Part shown: positions 1 through 9,460 of the stretch, piece after piece
Numbering within the stretch: position 1 is the stretch's first letter
Layout: every line of letters starts with the position of its first letter
From: Desulfocapsaceae bacterium
GTDB taxonomy: Bacteria > Desulfobacterota > Desulfobulbia > Desulfobulbales > Desulfocapsaceae
NCBI GenBank assembly: GCA_031292275.1
Contig: JARLHL010000114.1
Coordinates: forward strand, 18,874 to 82,873
DNA: 64,000 nucleotides
Reading direction: 5' to 3'
The notes under the pieces: model-generated
The model's input: only the letters and a program-made list of their open reading frames with translations
What the model was told of the DNA's origin: nothing
The model's database searches: none
Made by a program: the position numbers and the translations under genes

Positions 1-1163
1 GCATTGCCCAGCAGGTTCAACAGGATTTTCTGGATATGCAGGTTCGAGCAATGGGTATTGTGCAGGTCCGGCTGCAGATCGGTCTCAATGACGACATCGG
101 GATAATTGGCCATCCGCCCGCAGTGTTCGATGGATCCCAGATGACTGAGGATGATATCGTTAATATTTTCGACAGTTGTCAGCGATGACCCGCCCCTGGC
201 CAGCATGACCAGATCGGCCACTACCGCTGCGGCCCTCTTGCCTGCATCCTGGATTTTCTTGATCTTCGCGTAAAACTGATCGGATTCCTGCATCTGGGCC
301 AGAAGCAGATCGGGATAGCTGACGACACCGGACAGGATATTGTTGAGATCGTGCGCAACGGAACCGGCCATCTGTCCCAATGACCGCAGATTATCGGCTT
401 TTAATAATTTTTTATGCAGAGCCAGTTTCTCTTCCTCGGCCCTGACTCGCTCTGAGATATCCCTTATGGCGCAGACCCGGGCAGGCCTCCCCTGAAAGTT
501 GATGAAGCGGACGTTGGCCTCCAGAGGAAACTCGGTCCTGTCCTTTCTTCTTCCCCTGGCCTCACAGGTCCCGAAGAAATTGTTTTCAATATACCGATTG
601 ACCCTCTTCAGCGAGGCAGGAACGAGGATTTTCTCAAGAAACAGCCCCTGTCCGAGGTCCTCCGCCTCGTACCCGAACATCGCGTAAAATTGTCTGTTGG
701 CCTCGAGCAGCATGCCTTTCTCGTGGATAACGATGCCTTCCCAGGCTGCCTCTGCCAGGATCTGAAATCTCTTTTCGCTGACCGCAAGCTCACAGGTCAG
801 GGTATGATGCCGTACGGCCTTATCTATGGTTTTTACCAAGAGATCGGGGTCAATCGGCTTATTCAGGAAATCGTACGCCCCCTGCTTCATCGCCGTTACG
901 GCCATCTGCACCATGCTGACTCCCGTCAGCATGATGACGCTGGTCTTAATACCGGCTGTTTTTATGTTCTCGAGGATATCGCATCCCGACATATCCGGCA
1001 GTTGCAGATCCAGCAAGACGACATCAAAGCTTCTTGCCTGTAGAAGCCGCATCGCCTCAGTCCCGCTCAATGCCTCCGTGCACTCATACTTGTGAAACTT
1101 GAGAATACTGTGCAAACTTTTGACAAACCGTTCTTCGTCATCAACCAGAAGAATATTTGGCAT
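1..1163 (-). CDS. Receiver-PAS-histidine kinase, cut by the left edge
   Basis: This is a hybrid sensor kinase whose 3' end lies outside the window. The start at 1163 follows a GGAG-type ribosome site, and the protein opens with MPNILLVDDEE, a receiver domain with the phospho-acceptor Asp in VVLLDLQLPDMSG and the conserved Lys in FLNKPID. A PAS domain follows (about residues 135-240, containing MFGYEAEDLGQGLFLEKI), ending in the PAC signature RVCAIRDISERVRAEEE. The kinase H-box is SLGQMAGSVAHDLNNILSG. The frame runs open to base 1 as far as KILLNLLGN, so the N-box is present but the G-boxes are off-window. An N-terminal receiver on a soluble kinase suggests it relays a signal from another kinase. 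The upstream gene on the same strand is an HDOD-kinase, and two tandem repeats lie between them. Confident on domains; the input signal is unknown. Confidence 0.9.
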   Translation of the reverse strand, partial: MPNILLVDDEERFVKSLHSILKFHKYECTEALSGTEAMRLLQARSFDVVLLDLQLPDMSGCDILENIKTAGIKTSVIMLTGVSMVQMAVTAMKQGAYDFLNKPIDPDLLVKTIDKAVRHHTLTCELAVSEKRFQILAEAAWEGIVIHEKGMLLEANRQFYAMFGYEAEDLGQGLFLEKILVPASLKRVNRYIENNFFGTCEARGRRKDRTEFPLEANVRFINFQGRPARVCAIRDISERVRAEEEKLALHKKLLKADNLRSLGQMAGSVAHDLNNILSGVVSYPDLLLAQMQESDQFYAKIKKIQDAGKRAAAVVADLVMLARGGSSLTTVENINDIILSHLGSIEHCGRMANYPDVVIETDLQPDLHNTHCSNLHIQKILLNLLGN

Positions 1164-1188
1164 GGGGGCAACTCTCCTTCTCCACTCA

Positions 1189-1287
1189 CCAGCATGGCTG
1201 GGCCGGACTGGCCGACCACAACAAATTATAAAAACTCAACACTTCGGCATGGCCAGGGCCGTTGCTCTAAAAGAGCATTCCTATAAA
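1189..1287 (+). repeat. Dispersed repeat, copy A (tandem with B)
   Basis: Begins CCAGCATGGCTGG (5-bp stem, ATG loop), then a GGCCGGAC/TGGCCGACC block, then a degenerate ATGAAAGCTC-like arm (here TAAAAACTC) and a GC-rich middle ending near CTATAAAC. Its conserved end is 25 bp from the start codon at 1163 of the minus-strand receiver-PAS kinase. It forms a head-to-tail pair with copy B. Confidence 0.8.
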
Positions 1288-1386
1288 CCCGCATGGCCGG
1301 AGCGGACTGGCCAGCCATAATAAATCATGAAAGCTCCTCTCCCAGGCATGGAAGGATCCCGACTCCCTGGGAGCTTTCATTTAAAC
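1288..1386 (+). repeat. Dispersed repeat, copy B
   Basis: Begins CCGCATGGCCGG, where the A-T pair of copy A's hairpin is replaced by G/C bases. The inner arms are complementary: ATGAAAGCTCC at 1327-1337 against GGAGCTTTCAT at 1370-1380. The stop codon and last residues of the HDOD-kinase gene (1325-3604) lie inside this copy. Confidence 0.8.
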
Positions 1387-3604
1387 CAAAATCATTTTTT
1401 TCCAAAGGAAGACAGAGAGAAAATCTCGTCCCTTCATCCGGTATACTTGCGCATGAAATGGAACCTCCGAGATCCCTGACAGTCTTGCGAACTATGGATA
1501 GACCAAGTCCGGAATGGCCATTTTTTTTGGTGGTGACAAATGGTTTGTACAGATTTTTCATTACGGGATCGGGCAGTCCCGGCCCTGTATCCTCGACAGT
1601 AATTTCGAGCCCGTTTCCATCGGGGACGTCTCTGCCGTGGTTATTTTTCACGAGAAGTGCAGTCCTGACCTCGACCATATCACCGCGGGACATTGCCTCC
1701 GCGGCATTTTTCAACAGGTTGAGCATGATCTGCTTGAGGGCGTCTCCGGAGGTCATTATCTGAGGAAGGTCAAGGGCCGGCTGGAAACTGACCTCCATTC
1801 CCGCTTCGGTGAACAGAGGCGTTCTGACAATATGGATGATGTCTTCAATAACTGCATTGATATCGGTCAATTCGAATCGGTTGACGGCGCTATTCGAGAA
1901 GAGGTCCATATGGTTGACCATTGAGGAGATCCGGCTAATTTCCTCCCCTATGATCCTCAACTCCTCCTGGCTCTCATTTTCTCCGCTGAGCTTCAAGCCC
2001 ATCGTCGTCAGGCAATTGACAATAATACCGAGGGGATTATTGATCTCATGGGCAAATTTTCGTGCCGTCATCGACACCTCAGCCTTCCTGTCGGCCTCAA
2101 TTTCCTCAGCTCTTCTGAGCCTCCTGTCCTCCTGAGACAGACAGAGCCCGACCTGCCGGGCGATCATCCGAACCAGCCGGTTCTCTCCCTCCGTGAGCCT
2201 CGCCGCCGCCTCCGGAAGCCCCAGCAGGATAATCCCCACAGGCCTCTTTTCAGCCGTCAGGGGGACCAAGCATACCGCCATGCACCTGAAGACGGCCAGG
2301 ATCTGCCCGTCCGCGAAGTTATCCCGGGTATTCTCCTCGGTCAGATACAGCAGCCGGCTCTCACTGTAGGCTCTGACTATCAGACTGGTACTCCCCGGCA
2401 CCGGCAGGACAAGCCCCTTGCTCAGATGCCGCAGACTGCTGGATGCCGAGGCGCGCCCCTTAAGCAGATGGCCGTCCTTGTCCGGCAGGAAAAAAAGCAC
2501 CCGGGTCAGATTGAAGAGGATATTCATGGACCGCTCGAAGATTGCAATCACAGCCTCGCTGTCATCTGCATGCACAAGATCCTCAAGGATTCCAGACAGG
2601 ACAGTACTGCTCTTCACCCGTTCGGCAAGGACTGCGCCCGCCTCCGTACCGCTGTCTGTGTCTTCGTAGAGAGAAAGGTTCTCCGGAATATCCTTTACGG
2701 CCTCCCCCTCCTGATCTTCCTCACAAGCAGTCTCCTCCCCACGTCCTTTCACCACGGACGGGGCCGAACCGATCTTGATATGCAGATCACGGGCATTGCG
2801 CAAGACCTCTTCCTCGGCCCCCTCCACGATCTCCTGGAGGTCGGCACGGTCCAGGTCCATCAGGAGTTTGCCTGCCTCGCAGTTTCTCTGGCAGCTCTTC
2901 TTCTCCCGCAGCAGATTGGCAAGATACACGATCCGGATCAGGGGAAAAGCCTCCCGGACCTGTTCCAGGGGCCCGTGGTGAAACCGAAGCGCATCAGCCA
3001 TCAGGGAGTTCATTTGCCATGTATCGACCAGCCAGGCCCCGGCATCACAATGCGTTATCCCGATCAGACGCGTTTCTGCCCAGAGTTCGTTGTGGATATC
3101 CTCAGTCTCGAACAGAAACCATTCATGCTCTTTTGGAAAGGTGGATACCAGAACGAGCCGGCCTATATCGTGCAGCAGGCCCGCCAGATAGACCTCATCG
3201 AGACCGTCAAATCCGGTCTTCACCGCGATCTGCCTGGCCAGGGTGGCGCAGAGCTGTGAATTCCACCAGAAAGATTGGAGGTCAAACAGGCCCGGCGCCC
3301 ATTTTTTTTGAACGAAGACCTGTTCAACGGAAGAGTTGAGGGCGATGCTTCTTATACTGTCGGACCCAAGAATGTTCACAGCCTGCTCAATTCCGATAAA
3401 CGGGCTGCAGGGTCCTGAAGAGGAGTTGACAAGCTGCAGGACCCTATAGCTCAGAGCCGGATCCATGCTGATGATTGCGGCCATGGCTGCCGGCCGTACG
3501 GCGGCATGATCACAGGCCTCAAGCAGTTTGAAGAGGATTTCAGGCAATGTCGGAAGGCTCCCGGACTGCCTGATTTGCCTGTAGACATTTTCCTTGATGG
3601 TCAT
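1325..3604 (-). CDS. HDOD-GAF-histidine kinase (paralogue 1)
   Basis: A soluble sensor kinase of about 759 residues. Start chosen at 3604 (MTIKENVYRQIRQSGSLPTL) because the paralogue at 32256-34493 begins the same way; an upstream in-frame start at 3688 adds 28 unsupported residues. Residues 1-215 form an HDOD domain, a phosphodiesterase-like fold that usually lacks catalysis, with VLQLVNSSSGP and GLLHDIGRLVL. A linker follows, then a GAF-like region (about 290-450). The kinase core has the H-box ARKFAHEINNPLGI, N-box QIMLNLLKNAAEAM, G1 VEDTGPGLP and G2 GHSGLGLSIV. There is no transmembrane segment, so it senses an internal signal. The paralogue ends shortly after LPLEK, whereas here about 20 further residues are read from repeat copy B. 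No partner regulator is adjacent other than the receiver of the downstream kinase. Confidence 0.9.
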   Translation of the reverse strand: MTIKENVYRQIRQSGSLPTLPEILFKLLEACDHAAVRPAAMAAIISMDPALSYRVLQLVNSSSGPCSPFIGIEQAVNILGSDSIRSIALNSSVEQVFVQKKWAPGLFDLQSFWWNSQLCATLARQIAVKTGFDGLDEVYLAGLLHDIGRLVLVSTFPKEHEWFLFETEDIHNELWAETRLIGITHCDAGAWLVDTWQMNSLMADALRFHHGPLEQVREAFPLIRIVYLANLLREKKSCQRNCEAGKLLMDLDRADLQEIVEGAEEEVLRNARDLHIKIGSAPSVVKGRGEETACEEDQEGEAVKDIPENLSLYEDTDSGTEAGAVLAERVKSSTVLSGILEDLVHADDSEAVIAIFERSMNILFNLTRVLFFLPDKDGHLLKGRASASSSLRHLSKGLVLPVPGSTSLIVRAYSESRLLYLTEENTRDNFADGQILAVFRCMAVCLVPLTAEKRPVGIILLGLPEAAARLTEGENRLVRMIARQVGLCLSQEDRRLRRAEEIEADRKAEVSMTARKFAHEINNPLGIIVNCLTTMGLKLSGENESQEELRIIGEEISRISSMVNHMDLFSNSAVNRFELTDINAVIEDIIHIVRTPLFTEAGMEVSFQPALDLPQIMTSGDALKQIMLNLLKNAAEAMSRGDMVEVRTALLVKNNHGRDVPDGNGLEITVEDTGPGLPDPVMKNLYKPFVTTKKNGHSGLGLSIVRKTVRDLGGSISCASIPDEGTRFSLCLPLEKNDFGLNESSQGVGILPCLGEELS

Positions 3605-4162
3605 ATTCCGATCCGGTGCAGGTGCTGTTCTCAATGGAAAAAGCAAAATCTTATAAATTTTATAAAAACAACAACACCATCCCCCCACACAACCTCAATT
3701 CTCCCTGGAAATATAAAGGGTATTTGCAAGATTGAGTTTCCGCCGGATATTATCCTCAAGGCTTGTACTAGTTTTACTCTTATTTTTGTATTTTACAACC
3801 CTCTTTTTCCTCCCGGCAGGTCAATGATACGACAACAAGTCAGGGACTTGAGAGATATCCACCTCTCATGCCGCCCCCATCTGAATCCTCCGGATGGAGC
3901 AAACAGCCCGTCTCTTTGCAGGGCCTCATCCTACCACAAATGCTTACAATTTAGGCAGAGAACATAGAATTTCTCGGGGCATCCTTAAGATCTTCACAAA
4001 GCGGTCGATACATATGTACGCCCGCAAGCGACACTCAATTTATTTGAGAGGAAGAAGAGAGCCGAATGCGGGTTGCAGGATGTCTCCTACCGACAGGAGC
4101 CCGCCCACTCAAGACCCGTACAACAGAAGGCTGCAGAAATTTCAATGAATTGAGGTCACCCC
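3605..4162. other. Intergenic region between divergent genes
   Basis: About 560 bp between the HDOD-kinase (minus) and the methyltransferase (plus). It is AT-richer than the flanks, especially 3650-3800. Short open frames here lack ribosome sites and family resemblance. It should hold promoters in both directions, but I could not pick a convincing one. Confidence 0.5.
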
Positions 4163-5197
4163 ATGTATGATCGTCCTTTATACTTTCTGGCGCAGGAAAA
4201 GGATCTCCAACTTTTTCTGGATTCGCTTGACTTGAAACTCCCTGCTGAGGATCTGAATCTCCCCGACGGTTTCATCGTGATCCCGCTTGCCTCAAAGGCT
4301 GCTTCCATATTTGAGGCTGCAGATAATAAGGCGGTGCTCCTCGCCTACCGGAATCAGGGAAGCGTCTTCCCGGTATCACTGGTATTTCTGGTTGGAAAAC
4401 CGCAGGCTCTTTTCTGTCACGCAACGCTTCTGCTGGACGCCTATGCCCAGGGAAACGGGACAGTGCCACTGCTCAGAAAGGCAGTGCAGGAGTTTTTTGC
4501 CCAGAAGGCGGATGACCTGCTGGCGACATTGGAGCCGGCATGGGTAGACGCTGATCTGGTGGGGCAGATGGACTGCCGGATACTCTGGAACCTGCAGCCG
4601 GACATAAAGATCGTCACCGATCTGTTTCTGGAAAAACGCGGTCTGGTCTGCGATATCCCACTTTTCCCGACAGTGTATTATTATAACACGCCCTACGAGC
4701 AGAACATGCTGGAAGAGGTTCTCCCTAAACTGGAAGGGTGCAAAGACATCCTGATCCTGGGTACTGGCGCAGGCCTGGAGGCAGCGTGCGTGACCATGCA
4801 GTACGGGACTCAGGTGGATGCAACCGATATCAACCCCCTGGCTGTAGCTAATACCATTGCCACCTGCAGACGGGCCGGAACCGATCATCTGGTCAAGGCC
4901 TGGGTCAGCGACGGCCTGAAAAATGTAACCAAGGCCTACGACGCGATTATCTTTGAGGCGCCCCTGGCGACCAATCAGGCCCCGACCAAGGATCTCAACC
5001 GTTTTGACCCGGGCGGCAAGCTGCTCAAGGAGGTCCTGTCTGCACTCCCCTCTCATCTGCAGGCAGGAGGACGCCTCTATGTCATGTCGCGTCCGGATCT
5101 TTCCCCTTATATTCCAGCAAACGGATTACAGTGGCAGGTCCTGCGATCCTTTGAGGCAAAGACTCAATTCGCAATCCTCGAAGTCTGGCAAGGTTGA
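4163..5197 (+). CDS. Class I SAM-dependent methyltransferase
   Basis: A 344-residue protein with an unrecognised N-terminal half (residues 1-185) and a C-terminal Rossmann methyltransferase domain. Motif I is DILILGTGAGLEAA (about residue 195) and the acidic end of strand 2 is VDATDINPLAV, as in PrmA/HemK- and spermidine-synthase-like enzymes. The position of motif IV is occupied by YDAIIFEAPLATNQ, not a clean NPPY, so it is not a typical glutamine or amino-group methylase. Substrate unknown. The start has a modest upstream GAGGT. It appears monocistronic; neighbours do not hint at its job. Confidence 0.75.
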   Translation: MYDRPLYFLAQEKDLQLFLDSLDLKLPAEDLNLPDGFIVIPLASKAASIFEAADNKAVLLAYRNQGSVFPVSLVFLVGKPQALFCHATLLLDAYAQGNGTVPLLRKAVQEFFAQKADDLLATLEPAWVDADLVGQMDCRILWNLQPDIKIVTDLFLEKRGLVCDIPLFPTVYYYNTPYEQNMLEEVLPKLEGCKDILILGTGAGLEAACVTMQYGTQVDATDINPLAVANTIATCRRAGTDHLVKAWVSDGLKNVTKAYDAIIFEAPLATNQAPTKDLNRFDPGGKLLKEVLSALPSHLQAGGRLYVMSRPDLSPYIPANGLQWQVLRSFEAKTQFAILEVWQG

Positions 5198-5423
5198 GCA
5201 GGTTCCCTAAAATCAGCGCCCCCGCCACGGTCGGACACACCGGCCAGCAGAGACCGGCCTCGAAATCACAGCTATTCAGTACCAGTCTCCGATGAGATTG
5301 GTGAGGCCCTTGTAGCATTCCGGCAAGAAAACAGGTAAACAAATGAGAAGATTTTTGGTACATCGAGATTGAAGCAATCTTCCGACGGCCCGGAGCAAGA
5401 GCAATCATCCAGGGGGCGAATAC

Positions 5424-5954
5424 ATGAAAAAAAGCGTCGTCACTGCATCTATCGTTTCGTTTTTATGCTGCTTATCATCGATTGCCCTGGGTCTTGGCCC
5501 TGAGATTGACGGCTTTCGAGGGTTGAAATGGGGCATGTCTCTTGAAGACGTCAAAAAGACCAAGGCGGTGGATATCCTGGCAACCGACCAGGAAAACAGG
5601 ACTGTTGTCTGCACCATCGGTACTGATGCATTACGGATCGGCGGATCACAGATCACGGCAATCACCTATCTCTTTTGGGACAATAAACTGACAAGCGTCG
5701 ATATACACACCAACGGCGAGGTGAACTTCACCGCCCTGAAGGCGGTGACCTTTGATAAATTCGGCAAGGGAACGAATGATGGGGGGGCCGAGGAGGAACG
5801 ATTCTACTGGAAGGAAGAAATCTCGACCATCGTCCTCACCTTCAAAGAACCATCGGAGAAAGGCCACCTGCATATCGGGTCCAGAAAAATCGAGGAACAG
5901 TTGCAGGCCTTCCAGGCAGAGCAGGCCAGGAAGGGAGCGACGACGGATTTTTAA
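5424..5954 (+). CDS. Small exported protein of unknown function
   Basis: A 176-residue protein with a clear Sec signal peptide: MKKS, a hydrophobic stretch to about residue 22, then cleavage probably near SIALG. No lipobox is evident: the Cys pair FLCCL lies inside the hydrophobic core. The mature part begins PEIDGFRGLKWGMSLEDVKK, a pattern shared by several small secreted hypothetical proteins with an N-terminal 'GLKWGM' signature. The remainder is a mixed alpha/beta domain with a charged helical tail. Function unknown, probably periplasmic. It converges on the creA-like gene 26 bp downstream. Confidence 0.7.
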   Translation: MKKSVVTASIVSFLCCLSSIALGLGPEIDGFRGLKWGMSLEDVKKTKAVDILATDQENRTVVCTIGTDALRIGGSQITAITYLFWDNKLTSVDIHTNGEVNFTALKAVTFDKFGKGTNDGGAEEERFYWKEEISTIVLTFKEPSEKGHLHIGSRKIEEQLQAFQAEQARKGATTDF

Positions 5955-5980
5955 AACACCGCCGAGCGAAAAAACGGGGC

Positions 5981-6469
5981 TCAGGGGACCTGCCACCCCA
6001 TGATGGGCACCGTGCTGATGCTGCTCTTGGGGCTCCCCCCGACAAACCGGTCGCTGTAGGAGACGTAGACCAGCACGTTACGCTGGCGATCCCAGAACCG
6101 GACAACTCGCAGCCGTTTGAACACCAGGCTGCGGTGTTCGTCAAAGACCTGTTCTCCGTCCTTCAAGTCCCCCAGGATCTTGATCGGGCCCACCTGGCGG
6201 CAGGCAATACTGGCATCGCTTGTATCCTCGGCCACACCCAGTTGGCCTTTTATCCCCCCCGTCTGTGCCCGGGAGATATGGCAGGCCACCCCCTGAACCT
6301 TGGGGTCGTCGAAGCCGTCTATAACAATTTTATCATTGGGGCCAAGGAAACGAAAATTCGTGCTAACCGAGCCTGTGCTGCCTCGCTCGGGGCGCTCAAA
6401 GATCCAGAAGGCCAGTACTCCTGCTACAATGAGAACTGCACAGCCCAGAATAATTTTGATCTGCTTCAT
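5981..6469 (-). CDS. creA: CreA family protein
   Basis: A 162-residue protein with one N-terminal hydrophobic segment (about residues 5-22, signal or anchor) followed by the CreA domain. Diagnostic stretches are IVIDGFDDPKVQGVACHISR, SIACRQVGPI and VYVSYSDRFVGGSPKSS, which also place the two Cys residues typical of this periplasmic family. The biochemical role of CreA is not established. The gene is convergent with the small secreted protein upstream on the map and follows the DUF2127 gene on the same strand after a 92-bp gap. Annotation as family member is firm; function is open. Confidence 0.9.
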   Translation of the reverse strand: MKQIKIILGCAVLIVAGVLAFWIFERPERGSTGSVSTNFRFLGPNDKIVIDGFDDPKVQGVACHISRAQTGGIKGQLGVAEDTSDASIACRQVGPIKILGDLKDGEQVFDEHRSLVFKRLRVVRFWDRQRNVLVYVSYSDRFVGGSPKSSISTVPIMGWQVP

Positions 6470-6561
6470 GCTAAATCACCTTGTCTGATGTCTTGCTGAT
6501 AAAAAAAGCCTACCCACGCCTCAGAACGCCCTCACCCCGTATGACTCTTGGAAAAACCTTC

Positions 6562-7050
6562 TCACCAGGACGGATCCTGCCTGACATGCCTGTACTCCAG
6601 CCAGGTCAGGAGAAGGAGGGCGAGATCAAGGATCGTAAGCCAGATAAGCCATTGAGAATGGGTATAACTATAACGATAAACCTGATAGATGATGAAGAGT
6701 ATCAGCAGCAGACCCATGGCCGGATAGGCCCAGCGTTTGCCGCACAGCAGTGCGGCGATAACGATTATTTTCATTCCCCCGTGCGAAAGAAGATACACGG
6801 CAAGAAAGATTTGCCCCTCCGTGGTGCAATAGTCTCTGAAATCCAGGAGCGTCCGAACCAGGAAGCCGTCAGGATCCAGGACAAACCCATGCAGGGTCAA
6901 GGCCGTCATCCAGTGATGCAGCCTTTCCGGCGAGGCCAGAAGAAAAAGCCCGCCGCCGGCCATCTGCAGAATGGCATTAATCGCCTTCAACAACACACCC
7001 AGAACGAATGTCTTGTGAACAACGCCCGGATTACTGTACGTTTTAATCAT
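6562..7050 (-). CDS. DUF2127-type membrane protein
   Basis: About 162 residues starting at MIKTYSNPGVVHKTFVLGVL; a longer start at 7104 would add 18 unconvincing residues. Four hydrophobic segments are visible: one near the start (LGVLLKAINAILQMAGGGLF), one after the DFRDYC loop (GQIFLAVYLLSHGGMKIIVI), and two consecutive C-terminal ones (LLLILFIIYQVYRYSY and LTILDLALLLLTWLEY). The YLLSHGGMKI stretch and the overall layout match the DUF2127 integral membrane family. Function unknown. No strong ribosome site is visible, so the start is uncertain. Confidence 0.75.
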   Translation of the reverse strand: MIKTYSNPGVVHKTFVLGVLLKAINAILQMAGGGLFLLASPERLHHWMTALTLHGFVLDPDGFLVRTLLDFRDYCTTEGQIFLAVYLLSHGGMKIIVIAALLCGKRWAYPAMGLLLILFIIYQVYRYSYTHSQWLIWLTILDLALLLLTWLEYRHVRQDPSW

Positions 7051-7309
7051 TGTAAAAATACACCCGAAAAGCTGCACCCCGCCCCCATCCTGCACTCCAG
7101 GCACAGCACAGGCTCCCGGCGCCTCTCTGAAGGAAGCGGATTCATTGATCCCGCCCCCGGCAAGGCCCGAAAAAGATGTCCGCCGTCAGCATGACCTGGA
7201 AAAAGTCACAGGACTCCTGGAAATAATACATTGCAGGGTATTAACAGAGAAGCAACCGTAATGTCGGGCATAAAAATACCCTGAAAAGACGAGGAATGCA
7301 CTCCCTTTG

Positions 7310-7345
7310 GTTACGCCGGTCTCATTATGATGGGGCCGGCGTAAC
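7310..7345. other. Perfect 10-bp inverted repeat near repeat copy C
   Basis: GTTACGCCGG at 7310-7319 is matched by CCGGCGTAAC at 7336-7345 with a 16-bp spacer. It lies downstream of the chemoreceptor gene (minus strand) and could end its transcript, but no T-run follows on either strand. A second 9-bp pair, CAGGGTATT and AATACCCTG, sits in the 100 bp to its left. Confidence 0.5.
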
Positions 7346-7357
7346 GAATATGACCTA

Positions 7358-7455
7358 CCAGCATGGCTGGTCCAGATTGGCCGGCCTCAACAAAACATGA
7401 AAGCTCGTCACTCGGCAGTACGGCCTGCGCCAGGGACATTTGACTCTCAAGTACG
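7358..7455 (+). repeat. Dispersed repeat, copy C
   Basis: Starts CCAGCATGGCTGG, continues with CCAGATTGGCCGGCC and an ACATGAAAGCTCGTCAC arm; the distal arm is degenerate. The stop codon of the chemoreceptor gene (7447-7449) falls in the last bases. The conserved end points toward the DUF2127 gene start, about 300 bp away. Confidence 0.8.
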
Positions 7456-8814
7456 GAACTTCTGGGTTGTCTTTGCCGAATCATCAGCCAATTGCCGTAT
7501 CGTCTCCGAGGTTTCGGAGATCGCGCCGATCGCCTCGTCGACCTCAACAGTGGCTTCAGTAACGGTATTTGCCATCTTAGCCATCTCATCGGCATAGACG
7601 GATGCCTTGGAAACCTTCTCGTTGGAATAGACCAACTTCTCCGATGCAGCGGAAAGTGACAGGGCAATCTCTTTAACGGTGGCCGACTGTTCTTCCACGG
7701 CGCTGGCGATTGTAGAGACGACATCACTGTTCTGGGAGACGATTTCGGCCGCCTCCTTAATACCTGCGATCGTACTTTTCGTCACGGTCTGGACATGATC
7801 AATACGGCTTTGGATCTCGGTTGCAGCACTGGCGGTCTGCTTGGCCAGCTCCTTGATTTCATTGGCAACCACGGCAAACCCCTTGCCTGCCTCACCAGCC
7901 CTGGCCGCCTCTATGGTGGCATTAAGGGCAAGGAGATTCACCTGGTCGGAGATTGCGGTTATAGTCTCCGTGACCTTGCTGATGTCTTCACCCGCCTGCC
8001 CCAGCTCGGTAACCTCCCCTTCGAGTTGTTCCATCTTTTTCTTGGTATTTTCGGTATTCATATGCGCCCGCCCCGACGTCTCCGAGATCTCCGTCACCGT
8101 GGTGGTCAAGTCTTCGATGGCCATGGTCACCGTCTGAATGTTTCCGGTGGATTCCTCCATTATCGCAGATATTTCCCGCATGTCTGCGCTCATATACCCG
8201 GCAGACCGGAAGACAGTTTCAGAGATGGTCTTAGATGAAGACGCCTTTTCCCGAATCTTGACGATCAGGGCATGAATAGACTTGACGGCGGCATGCAACG
8301 TATCCGCATCATGCTGCAAAGTCTTGATCATCCCCCGGAGATTTTCCAGAAAGGTATTGAAATACTGAGAGACCTTACCGGTTTCGTCATTTCCGGTGAC
8401 AGTGAGTCTCTGGGTCAGATCCGCGTCTCCCGAACTGATGTTTTCCAAGCGGGCGGCCATTCTCTGCACCGGCCTGCCGATAAGACTGGAAATGATCATG
8501 GCGCCGATCGTCGCCATGATGATCACCGCCACAACGATGGTAATAAAGAGCATTCCTATATCATGAATTTTTTCATCGGCCTTGGCCGAGATATCCCGCA
8601 ATATCCTTTCAGTGTTTTTATCCCCCGCAGCAATTTTGTTTTCCTGCTGGATTTTTTCGACGACCTGAGCAAAGTCGTTTATTGATGTATTTTTGTAGTC
8701 ATTCAAGACATATAAAGCAATAAAGGTCATTACCAGGCCAAAGGCGATCGTCGAAGGAATAATAAATCCTGATATTTTTATCCTGATTGATACATCTTTG
8801 AAAAACTGCAGCAT
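7447..8814 (-). CDS. Methyl-accepting chemotaxis protein
   Basis: A 455-residue chemoreceptor. Start set at 8814 ([17 protein letters not shown]), behind an excellent AGGAGGAAC ribosome site; the longer frame to 8907 has none. Two transmembrane helices (about residues 15-38 and 85-110) enclose a short periplasmic domain of roughly 50 residues, small for a ligand-binding module. A HAMP domain ([20 protein letters not shown]) and a long coiled-coil signalling domain follow. The hairpin tip reads [20 protein letters not shown] and [15 protein letters not shown], the CheA/CheW contact region. No che genes lie nearby, so it feeds an array encoded elsewhere. The stop codon lies in repeat copy C, directly after KTTQKFRT. 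Confidence 0.93.
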   Translation of the reverse strand: MLQFFKDVSIRIKISGFIIPSTIAFGLVMTFIALYVLNDYKNTSINDFAQVVEKIQQENKIAAGDKNTERILRDISAKADEKIHDIGMLFITIVVAVIIMATIGAMIISSLIGRPVQRMAARLENISSGDADLTQRLTVTGNDETGKVSQYFNTFLENLRGMIKTLQHDADTLHAAVKSIHALIVKIREKASSSKTISETVFRSAGYMSADMREISAIMEESTGNIQTVTMAIEDLTTTVTEISETSGRAHMNTENTKKKMEQLEGEVTELGQAGEDISKVTETITAISDQVNLLALNATIEAARAGEAGKGFAVVANEIKELAKQTASAATEIQSRIDHVQTVTKSTIAGIKEAAEIVSQNSDVVSTIASAVEEQSATVKEIALSLSAASEKLVYSNEKVSKASVYADEMAKMANTVTEATVEVDEAIGAISETSETIRQLADDSAKTTQKFRT

Positions 8815-9460
8815 ATGACGTTCCTCCTGTTTCTCTATTTTCATCTCCCTCCGACAATCAGGGCTTGGCATAAAATCTCCCTGAAACTCCGTGCAAAAGG
8901 ACAGCATTCACGCAAGAATAGCAATCAAAATTCATCCCGTCAGCAGCCCGCGGCCTCTGTCCTGACAACAAGAAAGGGTAGCAGCAAATCGTCTACCCCT
9001 TGAAATCATGAATAACCGTTAAATAACACCAAAAAGTCGGGATAAAATGAAAAATAAATCTCTTTTTGACCCAAGCCCGCCCGCCTCCTCTGCCGGCAAA
9101 GATTCAATAAAGAGAAGACCGATCATAGGATCAGGATTTTATGCAAAAACTGCTGCGATAAGGAGGGGAATGAAGGCCCTTCCAAATCCGCGTCCTCCTC
9201 CCTACGCCCTTATTATCTTGAAAAGCCGACAGAAAACGTCTACTATTGGCACCGTTGAGGCCTCTGCAATTCCTCAACGGGCGGTATTCCCGGAGCCCCA
9301 TTGCGAATCGGCTCGTCTGCAGGACACCGTCAGCCTTTCCCTGAAAGCCTCCTCAGAAACCGGGCTCCTGCCGTAAAAGAGAGAAAAGCTTTCAGAATGT
9401 ATTGCGACGGGTCGGTCCGGTCCTGCCATGCTGGTTTAACAATCAACACACGCATCTGAT
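8815..9460. other. Intergenic region between divergent signalling genes
   Basis: About 650 bp between the chemoreceptor (minus) and the HAMP kinase (plus). The last 100 bp are repeat copy D. A 109-codon open frame at 9047-9376 overlaps that repeat and has no recognisable domain, so it is not called. Promoters for both genes should be here; none stands out. Confidence 0.5.
9338..9434 (-). repeat. Dispersed repeat, copy D (reverse)
   Basis: Read on the minus strand from 9434: CCAGCATGGCAGG, then GACCGGACCGACCCGTC, then an inner arm CTGAAAGC matched by GCTTTCAG at the far end. Its conserved end is 26 bp before the ATG at 9461 of the HAMP kinase, almost the same spacing as copies A and E. Confidence 0.75.

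Noticed and set aside
1189..1386. CRISPR array
   Set aside because: Only two tandem units with diverged sequence and no spacers; the unit recurs singly elsewhere, so it is a dispersed repeat.
3894..4148. 84-codon frame before the methyltransferase
   Set aside because: No ribosome site or family signature; reads as random intergenic sequence.
9047..9376. 109-codon frame upstream of the HAMP kinase
   Set aside because: It runs through repeat copy D, has no ribosome site and no recognisable domain.
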